From assembly GCF_001625365.1 (NCBI RefSeq), contig NZ_LJJF01000001.1, positions 2,232,001 to 2,296,000 on the forward strand: DNA of 64,000 bases, written 5' to 3'. Position 1 is the first letter of the stretch. Every line of letters begins with the position of its first letter. The position numbers were made by a program, and so were the translations under genes. Positions 53,641-62,274 of this stretch are shown one piece after another. The notes below the pieces were generated by a model. It saw only the letters and a list, made by a program, of their open reading frames with translations. It did not search any database and was not told where the DNA came from. This DNA is from Streptomyces sp. MJM8645 (lineage in GTDB: Bacteria; Actinomycetota; Actinomycetes; Streptomycetales; Streptomycetaceae).

Positions 53641-54013
53641 GGTGCTCTCCTCAGAGGTTTGACGGCCGCCGGTCCGTTGCCGGGGCGTGCGGCGGCGCGG
53701 GACGACACCGCGATCCAGCGGTGCGACACCATGGTTAACCGGTCCACGGGGCTCCGTGGTTCCCGGCCGGACGCCGGCGGGCCCCCCTCCGCCCGACCCC
53801 GGCGGGCCCTTGGACCGCCCATCGTACGGACGGATTCCGGCCGTCCCCGGTTCCTCGGCACTGAACTCCCGGAACATCGCCGTCCAGATCACCGATCACC
53901 GGTCGAGCACCGGCAAACCCCCGGCAAGCGCAAGTCTTGGCAAAGTCCGACCCGGTTCCGACGGTCCCGGTCACGTTGTCCGAAGGGGTGGCGAACGGGC
54001 AGGATGGTCGGCT
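53641..54013. other. Divergent promoter region of the ter operon and the TerD-PQ gene
   Basis: These 373 bases contain no supported gene. I note the palindrome GGTTAACC at 53733-53740 about 100 bases upstream of the CitE start as a possible operator. Both promoters must lie here. Confidence 0.35.
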
Positions 54014-55201
54014 ATGACGCACGTGATGGCCAAGGGCGCCAACATCGCACTGCCGGCTGCGGCGGTCCGCGCCGTGCTGCGCTGGAGCGCCACGCCCGGT
54101 GCGCCGGACGTGGACGCGTCCGCGCTGCTGCTCGGCGCCACCGGCAAGGTCCGTTCGGATGCCGACTTCGTCTTCTACAACCAGCCGCGGCACCCCTCCG
54201 GCCTGGTGCGCCACCTGCCCAAGCAGCAGACCTCCGGCGGCGCCGAGATCATCGACACGATCGAGGTCGAACTCGCCAAGCTGCCCGCCGACGTCGACCG
54301 AGTGGTGCTGGCCGGCTCCTCCGAGGGCGGCTCCTTCCGCACGGTGCCCGGGCTGCGCCTGCTGCTCTTCGACGCCACGGCCGGGGACGGCGCGCCCGCA
54401 CTCGCCGAGTTCGCGATCTCCGACGGCGAGAACGTCACCGCCCTGGTCGCGGGCGAGCTGTACCGGCGCTCCGGCGCCTGGAAGTTCCGGGCGATCGGCC
54501 AGGGCTACACCTCCGGCCTGATCGGCCTGGCCACCGACTTCGGCATCACCGTCGACGACGAGGCGGAGGCCGACGCGGCCCCGGCGGCGGCCTCGACGGC
54601 CACCCCCACCGTCACCCCCACCGCCGCCGTCGACCCCCGCAGCACCCCGCTGCCCGCCCCGCGCCCGACCGCCCCGCCCGAGCCCGGCACCTTCACCCTG
54701 GCCCCGGCCGTCCCACAGCCGTCGGCCACCCCCCAGGGCCGGCCCCAGCAGCAGCCCGCCGCGGCCGCCACCGGCGCGGTGCCGCCCCCGCCGACCGCGC
54801 CGCCCGCCGTTCCCCCGGCCACTGCGCCGGCCCCGCCCGCACCCCCGACCCACCAGCCCGGCACCGGGTACGGCTACCCGCACCAGCCGCAGCCCCAGCA
54901 GCCGCCCGGCACCGGCTACGGCTATCCGCAGCAGCAGCCCGGTACCGGCTACGGGTACCCGCAGCCGACCCCCCAGCCGTACCCGCAGCAGCAGGGCACC
55001 GGCTACGGCTACCCGCACCAGCAGCAGCCCGCCCCGCAGCAGCACCCCGGCAGCTACGGCTACCCGCACGCCGGCACCGGCCAGCAGCCGCCGGCCCAGG
55101 CCCCCGCGCAACCACCGGCCCAGGCCCAGGCACCGGCCCAGCCGCCCACCGGCGAGGAGTTCGCCCTGCCGCCGCAGGGCCCGCAGTTCCAGCCCCGCTG
55201 A
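54014..55201 (+). CDS. TerD-domain protein with Pro/Gln-rich GYGYP-repeat tail
   Basis: Residues 1 to about 185 are a TerD domain (AKGANIALP, DVDASALLLG, FVFYNQPRHP, then [21 protein letters not shown]). The part usually reading HTGDN-x-TG with acidic calcium ligands is here VRHLPKQQTSGGAEI, so one calcium site is lost. Residues about 185-395 are disordered, Pro/Ala/Gln-rich with at least five GTGYGYP-type repeats, a tail that may promote assembly or bind partners. It is divergent from the CitE operon. Role: stress or tellurite-response scaffold, by family. Confidence 0.85.
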   Translation: MTHVMAKGANIALPAAAVRAVLRWSATPGAPDVDASALLLGATGKVRSDADFVFYNQPRHPSGLVRHLPKQQTSGGAEIIDTIEVELAKLPADVDRVVLAGSSEGGSFRTVPGLRLLLFDATAGDGAPALAEFAISDGENVTALVAGELYRRSGAWKFRAIGQGYTSGLIGLATDFGITVDDEAEADAAPAAASTATPTVTPTAAVDPRSTPLPAPRPTAPPEPGTFTLAPAVPQPSATPQGRPQQQPAAAATGAVPPPPTAPPAVPPATAPAPPAPPTHQPGTGYGYPHQPQPQQPPGTGYGYPQQQPGTGYGYPQPTPQPYPQQQGTGYGYPHQQQPAPQQHPGSYGYPHAGTGQQPPAQAPAQPPAQAQAPAQPPTGEEFALPPQGPQFQPR

Positions 55202-55249
55202 TCGGCCTGCGCAGGGCATGACCGCCGCCCGGCTCCGACCGGACCGAAC

Positions 55250-55310
55250 AGGGCCGAGGCCGGACAGGGCCGGACAGGGCCGGGCCGGGCCGGGCCGGGC
55301 CGGACAGGGT
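55250..55310. repeat. GGCCG/GGCCGGACAG low-complexity array
   Basis: Short direct repeats (GGCCGGACAG and GGCCG) fill the space between the convergent TerD-PQ and TerA-like genes. No function is evident. Confidence 0.55.
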
Positions 55311-56057
55311 CTAGTCGGAGCCGCCCTGGCTCTTGTACCCGCGCTGCCACTGCAGCCCGAACCCGTACAGCCGGTCGATGTCCGCCTGGAACCCGTTGAC
55401 GTACCGCACCTCACGGCGCACCGTCAGCTGGTTGTCCCCCGCGTTCTCGATCAGCACCACCGCGCACGAGCGCGCCGCCCGGGCCCGTTCGTCCAGCTTG
55501 ATCTCGATCCGTGGCCCGGTCTGCGGCACGATCGTCACCACCGCGTGGGACTGCTCGAAGGCCGGCGTGCCGTCGTAGATGTAGACGAAGATCAGCAGCC
55601 GTTTGAACTTGTCCTTCTTCTCCAGGTTGACGTACATCGTCTCGCCGGACGGCGCCCCGTACTGGTCGTCGCCGCTGAGCTTGATGTACGGCGGTTGCCG
55701 GAGGTCGCCGAAGTAGCCGCCGAGCGGCTGCACCACGCCGCTGCTCCCGTCGGACAGTTCGTACATGCACGCCAGGTCGAGGTCGACGTTGACCTGCTCG
55801 TTCTGCACCGAGTCCGGCTCCAGCGGGCGCAGGATGCGGGGACTGAAGAGGCGCTTGGCGCGTTCCCGGGCACTGGGCCGGACGGCCCCGGAGCGGGTGG
55901 TCCAGTGCAGGTTGACGTAGAGGTAGCCGGTGGTGGCCGCGGCCCCGGTGATCGCGTGCTGCGGGGTCGACTTGGTGAGTATGACCTTGTGCTGACCGCC
56001 CGGGTTGTCGAAGGTGTAGTTCCGCTCCCCGCGCAGGTACTCCCAGATCGAGACCAT
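55311..56057 (-). CDS. TerA-like tellurium resistance/stress protein
   Basis: The 248-residue protein is a diverged TerD-superfamily member: VNVDLDLACMYELSDG corresponds to the calcium-binding loop, KRLLIFVYIYDGTPAFEQ to the core, and the N-terminal NYTFDNPGGQHKVILTK extension fits TerA-type proteins. TerA/TerD proteins act in the Ca2+-linked stress complexes of ter loci. The ATG at 56057 follows GAGAGG. It is oriented toward the TerD-PQ gene. Confidence 0.75.
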   Translation of the reverse strand: MVSIWEYLRGERNYTFDNPGGQHKVILTKSTPQHAITGAAATTGYLYVNLHWTTRSGAVRPSARERAKRLFSPRILRPLEPDSVQNEQVNVDLDLACMYELSDGSSGVVQPLGGYFGDLRQPPYIKLSGDDQYGAPSGETMYVNLEKKDKFKRLLIFVYIYDGTPAFEQSHAVVTIVPQTGPRIEIKLDERARAARSCAVVLIENAGDNQLTVRREVRYVNGFQADIDRLYGFGLQWQRGYKSQGGSD

Positions 56058-56430
56058 CCCGCCCTCTCCCCCTGCTCCCGTCAGGCGATCTGACGGTCCG
56101 CCGCTCCATGATCGGGCATCAGCCCGGCCCTCGGATACCCAAACCTCCCCCTCCCCTACCCCGTCGGGCCCCCCGGCGCTCACCGCCGGGTCGACGAGTG
56201 GAGCGGTCGGCGGGTCGATTGGCGGGAGGAAGCCCCCCTCCCGTAACATGCCGCCCCTTCGGACGCGATATCGTCTAGCCGCACAGGTGTCCCGTCCGCC
56301 CCTGCGCGGGTGCGGCGGGTACGCCGTGCGGCGACGAACGAATCGTCAGGCGCTCCCCGAGTACCGGGAGCTGACCGCCTGTGTCGCTCTGTGAACCCGT
56401 CCCCTGCGGAAACCCGAGGCCCGACCCGCA
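56058..56430. other. Divergent intergenic region, no gene seen
   Basis: 373 bases upstream of both the TerA-like (-) and DUF2637 (+) genes. No convincing ORF, hairpin or operator; the promoters are presumably here. Confidence 0.4.
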
Positions 56431-57600
56431 ATGAACCTGACCTCCATACAGCTGGTCTGGACCGTCGTCGGCGGCGCAGCCCTGCTGTTCGTCGCCGTCC
56501 TGCTGGCGACGCTGCGTTTCAAGAACACGAAGAAGGAAGAGGCCGGCGACTCCTGGGAGCGCAGCGAGGAGCGTCGGCGGCGCAAGGAGATGATCTACGG
56601 CATCTCCTCCTACACGCTGCTGTTCTGCTGCGCCGGTGTCGCGGCCGCGCTGTCCTTCCACGGCCTGGTGGGCTTCGGCAAGGAGAACCTGGGGCTGTCC
56701 GGCGGCTGGGAGTACCTCGTCCCGTTCGGCCTCGACGGCGCCGCGATGTTCTGCTCGGTGCTCGCCGTGCGCGAGGCCAGCCACGGTGACGCCGCGCTCG
56801 GCTCCCGCCTGCTGGTCTGGGTGTTCGCGATCGCCTCGGCCTGGTTCAACTGGGTGCACGCGCCGCGCGGCGTGACGCACGACGGCGCCCCGCAGTTCTT
56901 CTCCGGCATGTCGATCTCGGCGGCGATCCTGTTCGACCGCGCGCTGAAGCAGACCCGCAAGGCCGCGCTGCGCGAGCAGGGGCTCGTGCCGCGCCCGCTG
57001 CCGCAGATCCGGATCGTCCGCTGGCTGCGCGCCCCGCGCGAGACCTACGCGGCCTGGTCGCTGATGCTGCTGGAGAACGTCCGCAGCCTGGACGAGGCGG
57101 TCGAGGAGGTGCGCGAGGAGCGCCAGGCCAAGCTGGACGCCAAGGTGCGGGCCCGCACGGCCGACCGCCGCGAGCGGGCCGAGCTGAAGGCCATCTCCCG
57201 CCAGGGCGGCATGCTCGCCCGGGCCCGCGGCGGCCGCCAGGTGCCCGCGCTCACGGCTGCCGGCGACGGCCAGACCGCTACGGAGCCTGCCCTAGCCGCC
57301 GAGTCGGACACCGCCTCCTCGTACCAGGCCGCCTCGGGCCCGCTGGAGCCGGCCGCGCTGGACGCCGGCCGCCGCCCGCGTGCCGCCGTCGGCTCGTCGT
57401 ACGCGCCGTCCTCCTCGGCGTCCTCCTCGTCCTCGTCCTACTCCTCGTCCTACTCCTCGTCCTCGTCCGTCGGATCGGCCTCGGGCTCGTCCTACCGCAG
57501 CTCGGCCATCGACCTGACGGCCGACGACGACACCCTGTCGATGCCCAAGCTGGACTCGCTGGAGCGCAAGCTGCGCGCAATCGAGCAGCAGCTCGGCTGA
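56431..57600 (+). CDS. DUF2637 membrane protein
   Basis: The 389-residue protein has about four membrane helices within residues 1-170, then a helical, charged region (LDEAVEEVREERQAKLDAKVRARTADRR) and a Ser-rich disordered stretch (about 325-365), ending in a short conserved helix LDSLERKLRAIEQQL. DUF2637 is an actinobacterial family found in chromosomal genes and in Spd-type conjugation (spread) proteins of plasmids and ICEs. This chromosomal form is longer. No ribosome site of note precedes ATG 56431. Function unknown. Confidence 0.8.
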   Translation: MNLTSIQLVWTVVGGAALLFVAVLLATLRFKNTKKEEAGDSWERSEERRRRKEMIYGISSYTLLFCCAGVAAALSFHGLVGFGKENLGLSGGWEYLVPFGLDGAAMFCSVLAVREASHGDAALGSRLLVWVFAIASAWFNWVHAPRGVTHDGAPQFFSGMSISAAILFDRALKQTRKAALREQGLVPRPLPQIRIVRWLRAPRETYAAWSLMLLENVRSLDEAVEEVREERQAKLDAKVRARTADRRERAELKAISRQGGMLARARGGRQVPALTAAGDGQTATEPALAAESDTASSYQAASGPLEPAALDAGRRPRAAVGSSYAPSSSASSSSSSYSSSYSSSSSVGSASGSSYRSSAIDLTADDDTLSMPKLDSLERKLRAIEQQLG

Positions 57601-57614
57601 GCGGGCGCACCGCG

Positions 57615-57660
57615 ACGCGAAACGGCCGCCCCCGGATTCCCGGAGGCGGCCGTTTCGCGT
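57615..57660. terminator. Convergent terminator
   Basis: A 16-bp perfect stem (57615-57630 with 57645-57660) with an inner CCGG/CCGG between DUF2637 (+) and DUF475 (-). Confidence 0.8.
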
Positions 57661-57670
57661 ACCCGGCGGA

Positions 57671-58774
57671 CTACTCGCCGGTACTCGTACCCACCAGTTC
57701 CGGTTCGTCCTGCGCGCCCTCGCGCCGGTTGCGCAGGATCGACGAGCCGAGCGCCAGCCCGATGAAGGCGACGCCGATCAGGCCGGTGACGATCTCCGGG
57801 ATGTGGTACTTGATCCCGACCAGCAGGATCACCGAGAGCGCGCCGATCGCGTAGTGCGCGCCGTGCTCCAGGTAGACGTAGTCGTCCAGGGTGCCCTTGC
57901 GGACCAGGAAGACGGTCAGCGAGCGGATGTACATCGCGCCGATGCCCAGGCCCAGGGTGATCTGGAAGATGTCGCTGGAGATGGCGAACGCGCCGACCAC
58001 GCCGTCGAAGGAGAACGAGGCGTCCAGGACCTCCAGGTAGAGGAAGAGGAAGAACGCGGCCTTGCCGCCGACCTGGAGGATCGACTTGCCGGACCTCTCT
58101 GCCGCCTCCTCGCGCTCGGCGTCCTCCTCCAGACCCGATTCGAAGATCGAGGAGAGGCCGCCGACCACGAGGTAGGTGATCAGGCCGAGGACACCGGCGA
58201 GCAGAACGGTTTCAGCGTGCTCCCCGGCGAAGAAGTTGGAGGCCAGCACCAGCACGACCAGTGCGACGACGCTGGAGAAGGCGTCCAGCTTGCCGACCTT
58301 CTCCAGCGGGCGCTCGATCCAGCCCAGCCAGTTGTGCTCCTTCTCGTCGTCGAACACGAAGTCGAGGAAGATCATGAGCAGGAAGACGCCGCCGAAGGCC
58401 GCGATGGCGGGGTTGGCCGCCTCCAGGTACTGGCCGTAGGTCAGGCCGTCGTGCGTCGCGTTGGAGTGCAGCGCGAGGTCGATGACCGTCGCGGGGTTGA
58501 GCTTCGCGGTGAGGCCGACCACCAGCAGCGGGAAGACCAGCCGCATGCCGAAGACGGCGATGAGCACGCCGACGGTCAGGAAGATCTTCTGCCAGTACGG
58601 GTTCATCCGCTTCAACACCGTGGCGTTGACCACCGCGTTGTCGAACGACAGGGAGATCTCCAGGATGGAGAGGATCAGCACGATGCCGAATCCTTGGGCC
58701 CCCCAGAGCAGTCCGGCCGCGATCAGGCCTAGGACGGTGATCGCGAACGACCAGCCGAAAGTGCGGAGGAACAC
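57671..58774 (-). CDS. DUF475 TerC-like integral membrane protein
   Basis: The 367-residue protein has about nine helices. Acidic residues inside membrane segments mark the TerC-like transport core: ILEISLSFDNAVVN (Glu39, Asp45) and LEVLDASFSFDGVVGAF in the second half. TerC-like proteins are tied to metal (Mn2+/tellurite) handling at the membrane and often co-occur with TerD. GTG 58774 gives the family start though AAAGG is about 12 bases away. It lies downstream of two terD genes in the same direction. Confidence 0.88.
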   Translation of the reverse strand: MFLRTFGWSFAITVLGLIAAGLLWGAQGFGIVLILSILEISLSFDNAVVNATVLKRMNPYWQKIFLTVGVLIAVFGMRLVFPLLVVGLTAKLNPATVIDLALHSNATHDGLTYGQYLEAANPAIAAFGGVFLLMIFLDFVFDDEKEHNWLGWIERPLEKVGKLDAFSSVVALVVLVLASNFFAGEHAETVLLAGVLGLITYLVVGGLSSIFESGLEEDAEREEAAERSGKSILQVGGKAAFFLFLYLEVLDASFSFDGVVGAFAISSDIFQITLGLGIGAMYIRSLTVFLVRKGTLDDYVYLEHGAHYAIGALSVILLVGIKYHIPEIVTGLIGVAFIGLALGSSILRNRREGAQDEPELVGTSTGE

Positions 58775-58833
58775 GGGACTTGGTTACCTTTCGGGTTTCG
58801 GGCCGTGCCGGGGGCGGCCTCGTCCCGAGACGC

Positions 58834-58858
58834 CCTGACCGGGCCGGGCCCGGTCAGG
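58834..58858 (-). terminator. Hairpin between terD and the DUF475 gene
   Basis: CCTGACCGGG (58834-58843) pairs with CCCGGTCAGG (58849-58858), five-base loop; about 75 bases after the terD stop. Confidence 0.6.
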
Positions 58859-58931
58859 TCACCCCCGCACTGCCTTCTGTTCTCATGATCGTAGGTTGGG
58901 TGCGATTGTTCTGATTTTCGCCTTTTCGCCC

Positions 58932-59510
58932 TTACTGTACGTTTACGCCGAAGTCGAGGGCGATGCCGCGCAGGCCGGAGGCATAGCCCTGGCCCACCGC
59001 GCGGAACTTCCACTCGCCCGCGTAGCGGTACAGCTCGCCGAAGATCATCGCGGTCTCGCTGGACGCGTCCTCGGACAGGTCGTAACGGGCGATCTCCTGG
59101 CCGTCGAGGGAGTTGGCGACCCGGATGTAGGCGTTGCGGACCTGCCCGAAGTTCTGCAGCCGCGCCTCGGCGTCGTAGATCGACACCGCGAAGACCACCT
59201 TGTCCGCCTGCGCCGGCACCAGGTCCAGGTTGACCAGGACCACCTCGTCGTCGCCGTCGTCCTCGCCGCCGGTGAGGTTGTCACCGGTGTGCTCGACCGA
59301 GCCCTCGGGGCTCTTGAGGTTGTTGTAGAAGACGAAGTACTCGTCACCGAGCACCCGGCCGCCACCACAGATCAGGGCGCTCGCATCGAGGTCGAACGGT
59401 GCGCCCGTGGTCGAACGGGCGGACCAGCCGAGGCCGATCTGGACCTGCGTCAGGTTCGGCGCGGCCTTGGTGAGCGAGACGTTCCCGCCCTTGGCGAGCG
59501 TGACCACCAT
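58932..59510 (-). CDS. terD: TerD-family stress protein (canonical)
   Basis: The 192-residue protein has the complete TerD pattern: [13 protein letters not shown] at the N terminus, [26 protein letters not shown] (calcium ligands), and [22 protein letters not shown] at the end. TerD proteins bind Ca2+ and take part in tellurite resistance, phage and oxidative stress responses; in Streptomyces they also affect development. GGAGGAAG precedes ATG 59510. A close paralogue lies upstream at 59783. Confidence 0.93.
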   Translation of the reverse strand: MVVTLAKGGNVSLTKAAPNLTQVQIGLGWSARSTTGAPFDLDASALICGGGRVLGDEYFVFYNNLKSPEGSVEHTGDNLTGGEDDGDDEVVLVNLDLVPAQADKVVFAVSIYDAEARLQNFGQVRNAYIRVANSLDGQEIARYDLSEDASSETAMIFGELYRYAGEWKFRAVGQGYASGLRGIALDFGVNVQ

Positions 59511-59644
59511 GACTGTTCTTCCTCCCTTGCCTTCTCCCGGGGCGCGCCTACAAGGTGTAGTCCCCCACGGCCCGGGCCGGCCCCGTTTGGCCGGCTGAAC
59601 TTCCTGAACTCACATCCTCGCAGCGCACGGAGCCGGCACGAAGC

Positions 59645-59684
59645 CGGGGCGGCCCCGGACCTCTGAAGGTCCGGGGCCGCCCCG
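59645..59684. terminator. Strong terminator between the two terD genes
   Basis: A 17-bp perfect stem (59645-59661 with 59668-59684) with a six-base loop. It separates transcription of the two paralogues. Confidence 0.8.
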
Positions 59685-59725
59685 TACAAGGCTCCCGCGC
59701 CGGGCGACCGGCCGCCGTCCGGCGC

Positions 59726-59765
59726 CGTGTCGTGTCGTGTCGTGTCGTGTCGTGTCGTGTCGTGT
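59726..59765. repeat. (CGTGT)8 pentanucleotide microsatellite
   Basis: Eight perfect tandem copies of CGTGT lie 18 bases past the stop of the upstream terD gene (on the minus strand, ACACG repeats). Perfect short repeats of this length are rare in such genomes and may vary by slippage. Confidence 0.9.
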
Positions 59766-59782
59766 CGCCCGGTGTCGTCCGG

Positions 59783-60358
59783 TCAGACGTTGACGCCGAA
59801 GTCCTGGGCGATGCCGCGCAGGCCGGAGGCGTAGCCCTGGCCGATGGCCCGGAACTTCCACTCGGCGCCGTTGCGGTACAGCTCGCCGAAGACCATCGCG
59901 GTCTCGGTGGAGGCGTCCTCGGAGAGGTCGTAGCGGGCCAGCTCCGCGTTGTCGGCCTGGTTCACCACGCGGATGAACGCGTTGCGCACCTGGCCGAAGT
60001 TCTGCCCGCGGCTCTCGGCGTCGTAGATCGAGACCGGGAAGACGATCTTCTGCACGTCCGCCGGGACGCCGGCCAGGTTGACCTTGATCGCCTCGTCGTC
60101 GCCCTCGCCCTCGCCGGTGCGGTTGTCACCGGTGTGCTCGACGGAGCCGTCCGCGCTCTTCAGGTTGTTGAAGAAGACGAAGTTCCCGTCCGAGGCGACC
60201 TTGCCCTGCTCGTTGCAGAGCAGCGCGCTGGCGTCCAGGTCGAAGTCCGTCCCGGTGGTGGTCCGGACGTCCCAGCCCAGGCCGACGACCACGGCCGAAA
60301 GCCCCGGGGCCTCCTTGGTGAGCGAGACATTGCCGCCCTTGCTCAGGCTGACACCCAC
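59783..60358 (-). CDS. terD: TerD-family stress protein (canonical, second copy)
   Basis: The 191-residue protein shares most motifs with the copy at 58932: [45 protein letters not shown] and [22 protein letters not shown]. The acidic calcium-binding loop is intact. GTG 60358 has GGAGG four bases upstream. The two copies probably arose by duplication and may form mixed complexes. Terminators on both sides allow separate control. Confidence 0.94.
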   Translation of the reverse strand: MGVSLSKGGNVSLTKEAPGLSAVVVGLGWDVRTTTGTDFDLDASALLCNEQGKVASDGNFVFFNNLKSADGSVEHTGDNRTGEGEGDDEAIKVNLAGVPADVQKIVFPVSIYDAESRGQNFGQVRNAFIRVVNQADNAELARYDLSEDASTETAMVFGELYRNGAEWKFRAIGQGYASGLRGIAQDFGVNV

Positions 60359-60566
60359 TTGTCCTCCAAGAATCGGGAGGCACGCCCTGGTGCCCCCGTG
60401 GTGCGGTTCGAGGCGCCGGCCGGCGAGCGGCTCACGTGCCCCACCCGACCAACGGACCGAGCGTAGTGCGCGGTTCCCGTCCGGACGTGCGAACGGGCCC
60501 GGCGCGGCTGTTCGAAGTTCGCGGGACGGGGCCCGCGGCCACCGCCACGGGCCTCCACGCGGGGCC

Positions 60567-61025
60567 TCAGAGGGCGCCGAGGGCCTTCAGGTACTCCTGC
60601 TCGTCCCGGGCGTCCGGGAGGTCGTTGACGACGCTCCAGCGCACCGTGCCCGCCGTGTCGATCACGAAGGTGCCGCGCACGGGGCAGCCCTTCCGCTCGT
60701 CGAGGACGCCGTAGGCGCGGGCGACCTCGCCGTGCGGCCAGAAGTCGGCCAGCAGCGGGAACTCCAGGCCCTCGCGGTCGGCGAAGACGCGCTGGGTGAA
60801 CTGCGAGTCGCAGGAGACGCCGAGCACCTGGACCCGGTCGTTCTGCAGCTGCGCCAGCTCCCGCTGGATGGCGCCGAGCTCGCCGGTGCAGACGCCGGTG
60901 AAGGAGAACGGGTAGAAGACCAGGACGACGTTCCGCTCGCCCCGGAAGTCGGAGAGGCGGACCGCTTCGCCGTGCTGGTTGTTGAGCTCGAAGTCCGGAG
61001 CCTCGGTGCCGACCTCGATGGCCAT
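60567..61025 (-). CDS. AhpE-type peroxiredoxin
   Basis: The 152-residue protein has the thioredoxin-fold peroxiredoxin core with the peroxidatic Cys46 in [12 protein letters not shown] and the R-x-x-x-x-x motif R117 in CPVRGTF. Other Cys at 72 and 114 do not align with a standard resolving Cys, so it is probably of the one-cysteine AhpE class, reduced by mycothiol/mycoredoxin or similar. AAAGG lies about nine bases before ATG 61025. Its closeness to terD genes and aceE is typical of Streptomyces chromosomes. Confidence 0.9.
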   Translation of the reverse strand: MAIEVGTEAPDFELNNQHGEAVRLSDFRGERNVVLVFYPFSFTGVCTGELGAIQRELAQLQNDRVQVLGVSCDSQFTQRVFADREGLEFPLLADFWPHGEVARAYGVLDERKGCPVRGTFVIDTAGTVRWSVVNDLPDARDEQEYLKALGAL

Positions 61026-61260
61026 GGACGTGACCTTTCTGACGCGACCGTGCCGCGCGGGCGGCGCGGCCAGCGCCATCCTCGCATCCGTTCGGGCACG
61101 TTCCGCCGAATGGATGAGGGCGGCACCCGCACGCTTCACCGCTTTCGCCCTGGGCGAACGCGTTTCCGGGCCGGCTCCGAGGCCGACGCGACCCCGGGTG
61201 AACACGCTCCGTGATGACACGGGCGGGCGCCGCCCCCGGTTCCGGACCCCGGAAAACGAT

Positions 61261-61295
61261 CGGGCCCCGCTGGAGGGATCCTCCAGCGGGGCCCG
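61261..61295 (-). terminator. Strong terminator after the DUF3052 gene
   Basis: A 16-bp perfect stem (61261-61276 with 61280-61295) centred on GGATCC, 22 bases past the stop. Confidence 0.8.
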
Positions 61296-61316
61296 GTGCG
61301 GGGCCTCAGAGCCCGC

Positions 61317-61757
61317 TCAGCGCTTGCCGCCCGGCTTGGCCGTGGACTTGGTGGCGAGCCGGGTGGCCGCCCAGTCCTTGGCGACCGCGATCGAGCTGGT
61401 CTGGGAGAGACCGGCGGTGCGGGCCGCGTCCGCGATGTCGGACGCCTCGACGTGGCCGTCACGCCCGGTCTTGGGCGTCAGCAGCCAGATCAGACCGCCC
61501 TCGGCCAGGTACTCCAAGGCATCGACGAGGGAGTCGGTGAGGTCCCCGTCGTCGTCGCGGTGCCACAGCAGAACGGCGTCGGCGACGTCGTCGTAGTCCT
61601 CGTCGACGAGATCCGTCCCGGTGAGCTCCTCGATGCCTTCGCGGAGATCCTGGTCAGTGTCGTCGTCGTACCCCAGCTCCTGGATGATCTGGCCTTCTTC
61701 GAAGCCGAGACGGGTCGCCGGGTTGGACTTGTCCGCGGGGTCCGCGGTCGCGCTCAC
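61317..61757 (-). CDS. DUF3052 protein
   Basis: The 146-residue protein has the conserved DUF3052 features: RLGFEEGQIIQELGYDDDTDQDLRE near the N terminus, DAVLLWHRDDDGDLTDSLVD and GGLIWLLTPKTGRDGHVE. It is acidic and probably cytosolic. The family is found in most actinobacteria next to aceE; its role is not known. GTG 61757 is preceded by GGAGG eight bases away. It is divergent from aceE. Confidence 0.9.
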   Translation of the reverse strand: MSATADPADKSNPATRLGFEEGQIIQELGYDDDTDQDLREGIEELTGTDLVDEDYDDVADAVLLWHRDDDGDLTDSLVDALEYLAEGGLIWLLTPKTGRDGHVEASDIADAARTAGLSQTSSIAVAKDWAATRLATKSTAKPGGKR

Positions 61758-62274
61758 GGGAATAACCTCCAGTATTCGGCCCGGCATCCATGCCGAGGCT
61801 GTGGCCGTAGTCCACACGGGCGCGGCGGTTCGCGCAAGTACCCGACCCCCGATCCCCCCCAAAGGTTGACGTGCCACAGCGGGGACACGCCGTTCGATGT
61901 GTCGGGAATCACACCGATTTGCCCTTCTCTGCATGAGACAAGGATGCTTCGGGTGGTCCCGGCCCACAGGGCGTACGGATGCCCGAGATACGAACGGCAT
62001 TCGGGTCCGCGCGTGCGCGGGCGTAGAGTCTCCTGTTGGCCCTCACCCCGGCCGCCCGCCATCGGGCGGACGGGACACCAGGTCGGACCACCTCTGTACG
62101 TAGCACCCGGGGGTGTGCGGGGCGGGCGAAGTCGCCCGGACCGCGCACCGCCAGACCGTCCCGCCCACCAGGCGGAACGGTTACCGATCGGTAGAGATGA
62201 CGGATCTCCGAGCGCGGTAGCACGATGGAGGCGGCGCGACACACCTCAGTTTCGACCGACAGTGAAGGAACAGC
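61758..62274. other. Divergent DUF3052-aceE regulatory region
   Basis: A 517-base space upstream of both genes. I see no gene in it. It must hold both promoters and a long aceE leader. One clear element is the palindrome at 62182-62193. Confidence 0.5.
62182..62193. promoter_or_regulatory. Candidate operator palindrome upstream of aceE
   Basis: TACCGATCGGTA is a perfect 12-bp palindrome 82 bases before the aceE start, next to a TAGAGAT -10-like element. It could be a repressor site for pyruvate dehydrogenase control. Confidence 0.45.

Noticed and set aside
58932..60358. Tandem terD genes as an assembly duplication
   Set aside because: The two copies differ at many residues and have different spacers and terminators, so they are true paralogues.
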